DNA from: Tieghemiomyces parasiticus
Lineage: Eukaryota; Kickxellomycota; Dimargaritomycetes; Dimargaritales; Dimargaritaceae
Length of the DNA stretch: 34,032 nt
Direction: 5' to 3'
Assembly (NCBI GenBank): GCA_027575765.1
Contig: JANBPT010000480.1
Span: 1-34,032 of the forward strand
The translations under genes were made by a program, and so were the position numbers. This document shows positions 20,058-29,628 of the stretch, piece after piece (position 1 is the first letter of the stretch; each line of letters starts with the position of its first letter). A model generated the notes under the pieces. The model ran no database searches and was not told the DNA's origin. It worked only from the letters and a program-made list of their open reading frames with translations.

Positions 20058-23000
20058 ATGCGCCACCTGATTGCCCAGCTCCGATCCCGGGGGGCTGGCC
20101 ACCGGCCACTGGTAATTCTGACGGCAACGCGCGGGCCGTCGGGCTGGTTGCTCTCAGGGGAAGTCGGGCACTACCGGTGCTGCTCCGCCCTGCGTCGAGC
20201 AGTTGCAACCCATAGTGTTACGGCTGGCTATTGTAAGTGTCAACCTCTTAAGGCCGAGGGATACTCGATCGCTGTAGCCCGGGGGCCCTCGGTACTATTA
20301 CCCGGTGGACTGGTTCACGCGCTACCGTCGCTTCCCCAATTGATGGCCGCCCCTGGATCACATCGGTATATTAGCTCAAGTCCCGTTGCTTCGATATTAC
20401 GGACCAGACGGTCTCGTACAAGGTCGTCCCTGACCGCCTCCGCCCTCCGCACTGGTGACGAGGAGGACGGCGACCCCACCTTCGTCGATGAGGACGACGT
20501 TGACGCCTCGGCCCGGCTCCTCCAAACGGAACCCACGACCCGGCTTCTCAAACTCGTCCGCCAGCTTATGGACGAGCATCCGACGTGTGTCCTCCTCACC
20601 CGGGTGGGCGATTTTTACGAACTCTACTACGAGCAGGCCGACGAAGTGGGCGCGATCCTCGAGATGCAGGTGGTCACCCGTAAGATCCGTCGACATCATT
20701 TCCGGTTCACCGGATTTCCCGCACGTTATGTTGATCGGCACCTCGAAACCCTCGTGGTTAAGCACCGTAAACACGTGGCCATCTGTGAACAGTACCAGGA
20801 TCCAATCACCCGGAAGTGGTCCCGCCGACTGGCCCGGATCATAACGCCGGGGACGTTGATTGACGAACAGTTTATCAATCCCGCCCAGAATAACTACCTC
20901 CTGGCCGTGTACCCGCACTGCCCGGTTGCATCGCCCGATGAGACCGCTATCACCGCCTCTTCGACCGTCCTCCAGCAGGTGGGCCTGGCCTGGCTTGATC
21001 TAGCCACAGGCGACTTCCTCACCACCGTTTCCGACCGCACCGAACTGGTGTCAGACCTGGCTCGGATTAAACCTCGGGAGATTGTCGTCCCGCGCGAGTA
21101 TGAGGCCGTGCTCACCCCACTCATCCAGTCGGCGTTTACCACCAACGACCCGTACGTGACCTTCACCGCTAAGCCACTGGCCCTATTCAGGACGCCATGG
21201 TCTGACCGCGAAGGTATGGCCCTAGAAGCTGGGTCCGCTGCCACCGTGTCACCTGCCACATCCGCCATTCCGTCCAGTTCCATCACCTCCACCACCACAA
21301 CTGACCCCGCCACCGCCGCCAAGGAAACCGCTCCTAACGTCAACGCCTTCATCCGCAACCTAGACCTGACGGATGCTGAACAGAGTGCCACGTGGGCCCT
21401 CCTGCGGTACGTCGCCGAGACCCAAGTGGGGAAATTCCCGCGCCTACAAACTTCCACGCGGTACAACCCGGTGCACACCATGCGGGTAGACAGTTACACC
21501 CTCCGATCGCTCGAAATTCTCGAATCGCTCACCACGGGAACCAAAGTGGGTAGTCTGATCCACACCATCGATCAAACCCGTACGAAGGCCGGTTCGCGAC
21601 TACTCGCCGAGTATCTCCGGTCGCCACTCACCTCCGTCTCGGCCCTCAACGAGCGGCTCGACCTGGTGCAGAGGTTTTACGACCGACCGGATTTGCTATT
21701 TCGGACGAGGGATATTCTGGGGTCAGCGCGGGACGCCCAACGGGCTATCCAAAAGCTGTCCCTCGGGTACGGGGGTCCTGCAGACCTGTTGGTCGTGGCT
21801 AGTGCCCTCGAAGCCGCCAGCCAAATTACCCGGTTGTGCGCCCCGGGGTTCAATGAAACGCTCACGTCCCGCCCTGCGACCCCACCGAGGGAAGGAGGCG
21901 GCGGCGGCGACCTGACACCTGGCAATAGCCCCTGCGACCTCCTCGCCCGGATGGTGCCATTAGATGACATGGCGGCCGATATCCGCCGGTACCTGGGCGA
22001 GGAAGCCCCGAAACGCGTCAGTCAGCACGGGTTTATTAATCCACGGGCCTGCCCGGTCCTCACCCAACTCCACACTGACCTTGCCGGGCTGGAGCAGGCC
22101 GAAGCGGATTTGGAAGACTCCCTGTGTACCGAGCTCGGCGTCACCAGCCTACAACTCGTCATTGGGGCGGGAACCCGCGGGTACGTAGAAATGACGGCCC
22201 GCGAGGGCAAACGGTTCGAGGAGTCGCAGCAATTGATGTTGGAAGCGGACGAGGGACGTGGGGAGCCGCCGATGGAGGAGATGACGGTGTTCCAGAAACT
22301 CCGTAGTAAACACCGATACCTCCATCCACGATGGACCCACCTTGCCGAACGCCTGCAGGCGCTACGGTCGCGCATCCTCGACGAGGAGATTGCCCTCTAT
22401 CAAGACCTGGTGCGCCGGGTCCTTGATCGAAGTTTCTCTGTAGTAACCAACTGCCGGGTCCTCGCGCAGATCGACGTGGCGGCTTCATTCGCCCAAGTAG
22501 CCTGCGATTTCGGCTACACCCGACCGACCCTGTTGGTCGAACCCGACGTGTTTGACGTCCGCGGGGGGCGTCACCCGGTGGTCGAAATGAATCTTCGTCG
22601 GCGCAGCAGCCGCAACTTTATTAGTAACGACTGTCGACTCACCGCCGACTGCCCTACCATCCTGCTCACGGGACCCAACATGGGCGGGAAGAGTACGTTT
22701 CTACGTCAGAATGCCATCTTGGTCATCTTGGCCCAGATCGGGTCCTTCGTGCCGGCTCATACCGCCCGGCTCAGCATCGTCGATCGTTTATTTAGCCGGG
22801 TTGGTGCCTCCGATAATCTGGCCGGTGACCAGTCGACGTTTATGGTGGAGATGAGCGAGACGGCGCATATCCTACACCACGCCACCCCGCGCTCGTTTGT
22901 CATCATGGACGAGGTCGGTCGTGGGACCGCCACCACCGACGGCTTGGCCATCGCCTATGCCGCCCTCTGGACCCTCGCGCGCCGCATCCGGTGTCGTAGT

Positions 23001-23489
23001 TTGGTTGCAACCCACTACCATGAACTCACCGATATGATTACAGGCAGTGGGGGTGATGCGAAGGGTGGAGGTAAGAGTCACGCGGACGGGTTGGCGTTCT
23101 ACCACACGTCGCTGTTTACCGATGAAGAGGGCCATTTCTCGTTCGTCCATAAAGTACTCCCCGGGATCAGTCGGCGGTCCCATGGCCTCCAGGTCGCCCA
23201 ACTCGCCGGGTTCCCGGCGGATGCCCTCGCCCTCGCGCGCGAGGTTATGCAACAGCAGACCCTGCCATCGTCAGCGACGGCAGCGGCAGTAGAAACACCT
23301 ACACGGCGGAGTGCGATAGCGCCACCACCTGTTGGCTTCGCCACCCCGCCGTTACCCGACCCGGAAGCCAGTCGCGATCACGAACGGTTGGAGCAAATCA
23401 AGCGAATTTTGCTTCCCGTGGATACTGAGCAGTTGACAGCGCGCCAGGCCATCAACCTGATTTTCGATTTGAAGGAGTCTTTCAAATGA
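20058..23489 (+). CDS. MSH1: Mitochondrial DNA mismatch repair protein MutS homologue 1
   Basis: This 1143-residue protein is a MutS ATPase. Fungal Msh1 works in mitochondria in DNA repair and genome stability. The first ~130 residues are rich in Arg and Ser with few acids, as in a mitochondrial presequence. The mismatch-recognition domain starts near 165 and keeps the Phe-x-Glu wedge in GDFYEL (184-189). Connector and lever/core regions follow, with a Pro/Gly-rich insert near 604-627. The ATPase has Walker A GPNMGGKST at 872-880, the ST motif near GDQSTFMVEM, Walker B FVIMDE ending D951-E952, the signature GRGTATTDG, and the ATHYHE switch. The C-terminus (LEQIKRILLPVDTEQLTARQ) is the usual MutS helical end, and no plant-type GIY-YIG domain is present. 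The ATG at 20343 has a good context and would still leave an Arg/Ser-rich leader, so the start is open to question. No intron was seen. Confidence 0.95.
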   Translation: MRHLIAQLRSRGAGHRPLVILTATRGPSGWLLSGEVGHYRCCSALRRAVATHSVTAGYCKCQPLKAEGYSIAVARGPSVLLPGGLVHALPSLPQLMAAPGSHRYISSSPVASILRTRRSRTRSSLTASALRTGDEEDGDPTFVDEDDVDASARLLQTEPTTRLLKLVRQLMDEHPTCVLLTRVGDFYELYYEQADEVGAILEMQVVTRKIRRHHFRFTGFPARYVDRHLETLVVKHRKHVAICEQYQDPITRKWSRRLARIITPGTLIDEQFINPAQNNYLLAVYPHCPVASPDETAITASSTVLQQVGLAWLDLATGDFLTTVSDRTELVSDLARIKPREIVVPREYEAVLTPLIQSAFTTNDPYVTFTAKPLALFRTPWSDREGMALEAGSAATVSPATSAIPSSSITSTTTTDPATAAKETAPNVNAFIRNLDLTDAEQSATWALLRYVAETQVGKFPRLQTSTRYNPVHTMRVDSYTLRSLEILESLTTGTKVGSLIHTIDQTRTKAGSRLLAEYLRSPLTSVSALNERLDLVQRFYDRPDLLFRTRDILGSARDAQRAIQKLSLGYGGPADLLVVASALEAASQITRLCAPGFNETLTSRPATPPREGGGGGDLTPGNSPCDLLARMVPLDDMAADIRRYLGEEAPKRVSQHGFINPRACPVLTQLHTDLAGLEQAEADLEDSLCTELGVTSLQLVIGAGTRGYVEMTAREGKRFEESQQLMLEADEGRGEPPMEEMTVFQKLRSKHRYLHPRWTHLAERLQALRSRILDEEIALYQDLVRRVLDRSFSVVTNCRVLAQIDVAASFAQVACDFGYTRPTLLVEPDVFDVRGGRHPVVEMNLRRRSSRNFISNDCRLTADCPTILLTGPNMGGKSTFLRQNAILVILAQIGSFVPAHTARLSIVDRLFSRVGASDNLAGDQSTFMVEMSETAHILHHATPRSFVIMDEVGRGTATTDGLAIAYAALWTLARRIRCRSLVATHYHELTDMITGSGGDAKGGGKSHADGLAFYHTSLFTDEEGHFSFVHKVLPGISRRSHGLQVAQLAGFPADALALAREVMQQQTLPSSATAAAVETPTRRSAIAPPPVGFATPPLPDPEASRDHERLEQIKRILLPVDTEQLTARQAINLIFDLKESFK

Positions 23490-23513
23490 GGCGATAGTAT
23501 TGGTGAGCGAGAA

Positions 23514-23519
23514 AATAAA
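23514..23519 (+). terminator. Polyadenylation signal AATAAA after MSH1
   Basis: A perfect AATAAA begins 25 bases after the MSH1 stop codon. The convergent coiled-coil gene ends about 185 bases farther on, so the two 3' UTRs share a short, AT-rich interval (TA-repeat at about 23651-23670). Confidence 0.55.
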
Positions 23520-23703
23520 CCAGGATCAAGTAAAGCTAGGTGCTTTCGTCAATCCGCGTTGGAATAATAGGCTTACAGGATACCCGCTGCGGACATTGGC
23601 ATGGTAAGTTAGCCAGGCTGGGGAATACGGGTTTCATTTTTAAGGACTAGGTATATATTTATATATATTGTAAGGTACTTAATGGCGCCTCGTCAGCGAC
23701 GGG

Positions 23704-24703
23704 TCATGGGATGATACGCGCCGCCCTGAAGACCACTAAAAACTCAGGCAGCATGATAAGCAGCGATAAGCCTACAATCATGGTTATGGGTACCGCGAAA
23801 GTCTAGTGGCATGGTTGCGTTTCGGAAGGAAAATAAGACAGGTGGTAAAGGTGGGTACCAAATAGTTAGTCGGGGGTTCACTAGGTGACCAGCGGGGCAC
23901 GGGCAAGGGAAAGAATAACCATAGCCTGCGCTGAACTTACCTTGGAGAAGAAGGTGGTCATGGTAGCCGACTCGGCGACACGGTCTTGCAGGTTTTCCAG
24001 ATCGGTCGCGAGCAGCAGGGACTCGCGCTCCAGGTGGGCACTGATCTGTGTCTTGGCAGCCACGGCCGATTTCTGGGCGGCTAGTTCGAGACGTGCTGAT
24101 ATTTGGTAGGGATATCGGGCAAACGATGATGCCACTTTACCTGTTAGGTTCCGGGCGGTTTCTAGAGAGCGCGAACATTAGAGTTATGACCAAGTAATAT
24201 TAGATTTACCTTGCAAAGCCTCAATTTCGTACTCCTGAGCCCGCATCTGGAGATGAAGGGTTTGATGGTGGACACAGAGTTTGGTCAAGCTATTGTCCTG
24301 GACGGCCTGATAATTAAGGTACGTGCGTAGGGGAAGGTGGCGGGTTTTGCTTGCAACGGCGGGTAAATAGTGGGACTCCCCGATAGAGATATGCTCTCAA
24401 GGTCTTATAGTTCACGGTTGGACAGGCCAAGCCCATCTCAGATAAGAGGATACCTACCTTGGCTAACGAGGCCCAACGCTCGGCGTCGGTAGTTAATTGT
24501 CGGGTTCGGTCGGCAACGGCATCCAGAGCTGTGACCAGTTCGTATAGATCCTGACCGATGCTAGCCCGCTGCAGTGGGGTCAGGTCCCGACATTCCTCCA
24601 GTTGTAGGAGCCTCTCCAACCGCTCGACCAGGTCCGGTCGCGGGACGATGGGTAGAGGAAGGGTTGTAGTGGCTACTCGGGGAGATGCGGCCGGCTTGCC
24701 CAT
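23704..24703 (-). CDS. Coiled-coil protein with predicted C-terminal membrane helix, five exons, unknown family
   Basis: Exons on the minus strand are 24703-24458, 24306-24210, 24161-24141 (21 bases), 24095-23941 and 23802-23704. They join to 618 bases, 205 residues plus stop, with every phase matching. Donors are GTAGGT, GTAAAT, GTAAAG and GTAAGT, and all acceptors end in AG. The second and third introns are only 48 and 45 bases. The last intron has CTAAC at 23869-23865, and the next AG downstream is the chosen acceptor. The protein starts MGKPAASPR, then is helical and charged throughout (DLVERLERLLQLEECRDLTP, QMRAQEYEIEALQETARNL, KTQISAHLERESLL, DLENLQDRVAESATM), fitting a coiled coil from about 25 to 170. 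The last exon adds PITMIVGLSLLIMLPEFLVVF, a likely membrane helix, and a short basic end, suggesting a tail-anchored protein. I do not recognise the family. If the last intron is retained, the frame instead stops at 23881. Confidence 0.7.
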
Positions 24704-27700
24704 AGCTCGGATTCCCCTACGAAGGCCGGTTTGGGTCTGGCGGGGCGAAGGGGCTCAAAGCACTAAATTAGAAGATTCGGCGCTGGCAGACTATTAGTCG
24801 TTAGAAGTGACACTTTGCGACGGGCGGGAAAAACAGGGCGTGGAGGGCATTGCGAAAAGCAGTTCTAAGGGGCTGGATGGCTGCAAGGAGCGGAGTGGCA
24901 GCTCCGGCGGCCCCCTGGTGAGGGCCCCACGACAGCTACGGTAGAGTATTTGGTGCACCTGTAGAGCGCTTGGTATTGGCGGCAGTCTGGAATAGGAACG
25001 ACGTGGCTGCTGTGTATGCGGCCAAGCGCATGGAATTACACAATGGGCCGCGGCTGAGTCGTGAGGTACGAGGAGATGCTTGTTTAGGTGGCCATTAAGC
25101 ACTAGTCCTATGGCTGTACATGAGGGAAGTCCGTCGGATCTTAGCAACACAATGAGTTCACCGGAATTGATGCCGGCCATTCTTGCTGACCAGGGCGGAT
25201 AGTGAACCACTCTGTGTGAGTGTCAAGGACTCAGGCCCAGGCGACCACTCTTCAGCTGTAGCGCTACTTCTTGCTGATTCTTGTCGCTGGCATAATGGGT
25301 AGCTCAAGGTCAAACCTACTGCTGGTACGTGCACCTAGCCTGGTCAGCTGGCGTTCAGTGAACAGATTCTACAAATAAACGGCGGAATCGGTCCGGCACA
25401 ACGTGGTCGCTGGCCGCACATTAGCCCGAAAGATTGCCACAAAGGCCAGGGGCGGGCTCCGTGTCGTGTGCACGATAAGGCCGTGGACCAGTGACTTGCG
25501 CCGCTCGAATACCTTCCGCCGTCCACCCGTTTCTTCCCGCCATCTCCTGGTGAAGGATAATACAATCGGTACCAGTCACCTCACGCGATACTGGCAAGGG
25601 AGCAGGCATTTCGAGACTACGGGTGAGGACATATCACGCTATCCGGCCACTGGATGACAGCTCTACCGTACCGGTTGGGCGATATCTGCTACGCGGCGAC
25701 CTATTACCGGGACCCTGATTCACGCCTCCCCCTTTTAGTGGCGACCCAACCTCAAGCACCTCCTTCACCACCCTCCCTAAAGTATAGCTCTTCATACCGC
25801 CTTGACTCCACGTTTTCGGAATTTCCGGCGCAGGGCGTCGGTCGGCACAACTCTACATTGAGCCGGCCGTGTACATTCCCTTAGTTTCTCCTTTAGACTT
25901 ATCCACCTCCGCCTCTCTGCACATGCGCCGTGGATTAGAGCTGGTCCACTCGGCTATTTCCTGCTCCAAACGACTGAATACCTTCTTAATCACAGGGGTC
26001 GACTCCTGCAATCTCTCAGCTGGGACCGGGAGCAGGGCCCTTGCGGTCGACACGCCTGGGTCAGCCCCATCTGCCTTACTGCGCCGGCTCATTTCTCCCC
26101 TCCAACCTATAATCACTACTGCCGTCCCCAAGGGTGCCGTTCACGCCACCACGCTGCAACTCGTCCCCCCCTCGTTTCCATGCCATTCCACTATCATGGC
26201 TGGTGGGACGGGGTTAGTCAGCGTCGCGTGGCACTGCTCGAGGTGCAGGTTGGACGGATTGCGGCTGTGAGTCTATGCCCACCTCTCCGGCCCAGCATTC
26301 AGTCTTGCCCTAACCAGAACTCCTCGTCGGCGTCTAACGTGCACTACGTAGTCCTTGGCTATATGCCAGTTCCCTAGGACATAGTGTGGCAAGGTACTCC
26401 CCCTCATCGCTAGCCCCTATCTATTTCACACCCGCCGACCGCACGCGTAGTATTGGGCACCGCCCCTAGCCCTACCCCTTGCTCCATCGCGGCGCCTCAG
26501 GCCATGAACTCGCTCTCATAATCTATAACGGCAATATCGATCCACTCGGTCCCTTTTTCGCTCCCTCTGAACCGGTCACACGTGGTTCGATTGCAACAGT
26601 TACGTCCCCAGCTGTCGATCAATGCTTGACTCCATTTGACCCTGCCTATATGCCGCCAAAGCCCACTCTAGGCCATTGGTCCTCGCCTACCGCGCTGGGC
26701 CTCCCCTTCTTCCTTAACTCCCAGACTACATAAGACCAGGTACGCCCTGCACACCGTGTCCATTTGACTTCCACTTATGCGTTACCCAGAAATTGTGACT
26801 GACCTTGGCTCCTACCCGCTCACTGACGCCGATTTGTCCCCTTCGCTGATCCTTCGCTCATGATTGCGCACTGCAATATCCCTTCTCCTGACGTACCTCC
26901 TTCTCTTCCCCCCCTTCCGTGCTTACATGTTGCCCTCGCAGCGCCCTTTGCTTACTCGTTTTTTTTCTTTAGAACCATATCTATTTAAACTTCACCTAAT
27001 ACGGCCGGCCGACCAGCAATTGACGTAAACCGCCTTGGCCCTTCTGGTCGTTTGCTTAATCGACTGTACATCAGCATCTAATACACCCAGCCTCAACCGC
27101 GCGGTCATCTTAATTATTTCCGCACCATTCGTAGCGGTCGCCCGCGCCCCGAGAGAATGTAAGTGATCCACTTATCGTTGTATGTCTAGTTCAAAAACTT
27201 CACCGTAGTTCTCATAATCAGTGTCTAGTGTATATCAATGTTTCCGCAACTTGTGCTATCTTCACTCAATTCAGTCATAATGATAGCTGTGACACTACGT
27301 TTGGTAACCCTTCTTATGCGTCCGGTATGGCACATAGTTAGACTATTGTACGTAGCGTTGGACGACTGTGGTTTTTTTTCCCCGCAGCTGCCTTCATTTT
27401 TCTCTCTGATTTACATGAAATGCTCTTTTCAACCTACCGGCCCTCACCCCGCTATCCCTATAGGTATCGATATTACTGATATTGGTGGAAGTGGGGCTTC
27501 GGATATGAAACCTGCGGGTATACGTCAGTCTCAATTGATATGTCTGTAGCTATTCCCCCCTGAAGGTGGTATTCGTTCTGACCACCAAGTGTTGATAGAT
27601 TAGTCCTCCTCAGCTGGGCAACACGTATATACTCCCCCACCCTCTAGATTGTGGTAGTAATGGCTTGCTTGGAATAACCGCACAGCTTTCCCCCCGCCCA

Positions 27701-28098
27701 CCGGGCTGAGGCTGCGCGAAGCTCTCTCCCCATGTCCTGCATCCCAAGCGCCATCTTTCACTCCTCACGGTTTCAAATTGAGTTCGCCCTCGCCTTCCAC
27801 TCTCTTCGTCAGACTCCTTAAAACGGACACCTTTCCGTCCAGGCCCTGTCCTTGCCACAATGTTGATCCAACCCTGACCAGCCTCTTCCTTTCTGCGATT
27901 ATCCGGTCTCTAGCTGGAGTGCACAGTCCATCACCACTGCAACCGTATATGTGGGGCATGCTAATCGTGGACTACGGTATCGTGTGCCCTGACCACTGAA
28001 CGGTATTCCACCTGCATTGTCTAACCTGCGACATTACCATTAACCTTGTGTTTATTCACCGTATGATTACACTATATAACTTACCTTCCACGACCGTC
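24704..28098. other. 3.4-kb interval, pyrimidine-rich plus strand from about 25650, no supported gene
   Basis: No domain was recognised. Modest open frames with Ser/Pro/Leu-rich translations occur at 25654-25884, 25869-26270 and 26479-26733 on the plus strand, and 24794-25210 on the minus strand. Such frames are expected where one strand is pyrimidine-rich, because stop codons contain purines, so I do not call them genes. A consensus donor GTAAGT also occurs at about 27166 after a coding-like stretch. A poorly conserved gene with several exons cannot be excluded. Confidence 0.4.
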
Positions 28099-28199
28099 AT
28101 GCCCGAAGCGCTTCAGCGCCGTTCATTGTACCTTATCGACAGATCAGCCCTCAGCACCGCCTGTCGTTCCATTGCCCCAGTGGATAGCCCAGTAGCACC
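28099..28199 (+). other. Candidate first exon with consensus 5' splice site
   Basis: ATG 28099 opens a frame starting MPEALQRRSLYLIDRSALST that runs 33 codons plus two bases to a perfect GTAAGT donor at 28200. A TATATAA lies about 30 bases before the ATG. Possible acceptors downstream (CGCAG at about 28545, and CTCTAG at 28705 behind a 109-base AG-free pyrimidine tract) do not restore a long open frame from this phase, so the gene model is incomplete and may be false. Confidence 0.22.
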
Positions 28200-29628
28200 G
28201 TAAGTATCAGTCTTGTCCGACAGTGCCAAAATTGGATGGGGCAGCCTTACAAAACCAGTAGGGGCAGTTTCGTAACGGGCAATTCGGGGACTACCAGGAT
28301 GGCGTAACTAGGATTCTTTCCTAGCCGCACGGTTCAGGGCTGCCGGGCGGGTTCGAGCCACGTTCGCTCAGCTGTTCGAAAGTAGTGAGGTCAAGGAGGG
28401 CTGGTAAACGGAGATGTATGAGACAACTGAAGAGCCGAGCTAGGAACAGGTCAAGCTGGCATGACGGGTCCAGGGCGATCCTCGGCTTCCACTTGATTTG
28501 CCTGACGTGTCAGCCTGCTGCTGTCCATCTCCACTTCTGCCCGCAGATGAGCTGACTCTGGGCGATGCCTATCGCTTTTCGCCGCCACTTCTCTAACCAC
28601 GTTGCACCTGCACTCCTTCTATCCGTCTTGAACTCCTCCCCCCCCTTCACCTACAAAAATCCACTTCGATGGTTCCCCTTTCGCCATGCCTATCTCTCTC
28701 TCTAGGACTGCCCCAACAATATAGATTATCATCTACCCTTACCCATTATCGATCCTCTCCACGTACAATCAGTATTCACCATCTGCTCCACGAGTATCCG
28801 CCTTCCCCCCCCCAGCCGCCGCACCAATTCACTTCGGATCATCCAACCCCTCTCAGCTGTGGTCGACTCCAGCAACCCGCACCGTCCTGCAGCCACTAGG
28901 TTTTCGGATCTTTACTCACGGAGCCGCCGTCAGTGAATTTCAGTTTTCCTTTGGCAATACACCTCACGGATTAGCCCCTCCAATCTACCACCAAGCCCTG
29001 TCTCGAGCAGCTTACGACGGCCAGCTAACCACGTCATTCACTAGTGCACACTAGCCCATTCTCCGTGCTCACCAGGCTTCCTTTCCAACCGAGCCTCACG
29101 GACGGTCCCCTCGGCTGAAGTCCCCCCCTCCACTTCTGGCATCCCTCCATCTTCCCCATTACCCCTGGCGCATCAGCAGCGGCTTTGATTCTCCAAATTA
29201 TCCTTGAGACCACCTGTTCGCTGAGTCAGTGAAACCTTCCATCTGCAGCCACCGTTGTCCCGCCCTAACTCTTCTGCCGTGCTGCTGTCACCGACATTGC
29301 TAAGGCAGAGGTCTCCTTTTACTATTCACCCCCTGGTTTGAGCTGTAATAGTGTCCTACCCTTAACCTGGAGGCTTCAGGCTTCTCATTCCGGGCCATTA
29401 GCTCTACATTACCTTTTCGACCACTATACCTTAAGCCTACACTGCCCGGTCTGGTTTCCTTAAAGCCGGCCCCACAGTGCATACCGATTCTAAATCCCAA
29501 GCCCCTTGCTCTGGTCCGCTCGGCTGTCCCATTTGATCCCCTGGAGCTACCTTGACCACCAATCCACACATCCTTCTCCTTAAATTCACCGTGCAGGGTA
29601 TATAGTCCTGTCCGCCCGCTTTGCTGCC
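28200..29628. other. Upstream region of the PH-domain gene
   Basis: From about 28490 to 29628 the plus strand is heavily pyrimidine-rich. It contains a possible 3' splice signal (CTAAC at 28593, then no AG until CTCTAG at 28705) that could belong to a leader intron. The stretch 28200-28480 is purine-richer and unlike its flanks. No gene was recognised. Confidence 0.4.
29599..29604 (+). promoter_or_regulatory. TATATA element just before the PH-domain gene
   Basis: TATATAG lies only 30 bases before the ATG at 29629, far closer than the TATA-ATG distances of 120-185 elsewhere in the window. If it is used, the mRNA would have almost no leader. Otherwise it is incidental and the true promoter lies in the pyrimidine-rich region upstream. 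Confidence 0.25.

Noticed and set aside
20397..22488. Several 100-195 codon frames opposite or out of frame within MSH1
   Set aside because: MSH1 is continuous and conserved; these frames have no recognisable domain and arise from its codon bias.
24794..25210. 138-codon minus-strand frame upstream of the coiled-coil gene
   Set aside because: It lies in DNA that is pyrimidine-rich on its own strand, where stops are scarce by composition; the translation is Pro/Ser/Leu-rich and unrecognised.
28340..28365. GGTTCGAGCC, resembling a tRNA B box, with a loose A-box-like TGGCGTAACTAGG upstream
   Set aside because: The T-arm pairs only partly and no acceptor or anticodon stem can be built around it.
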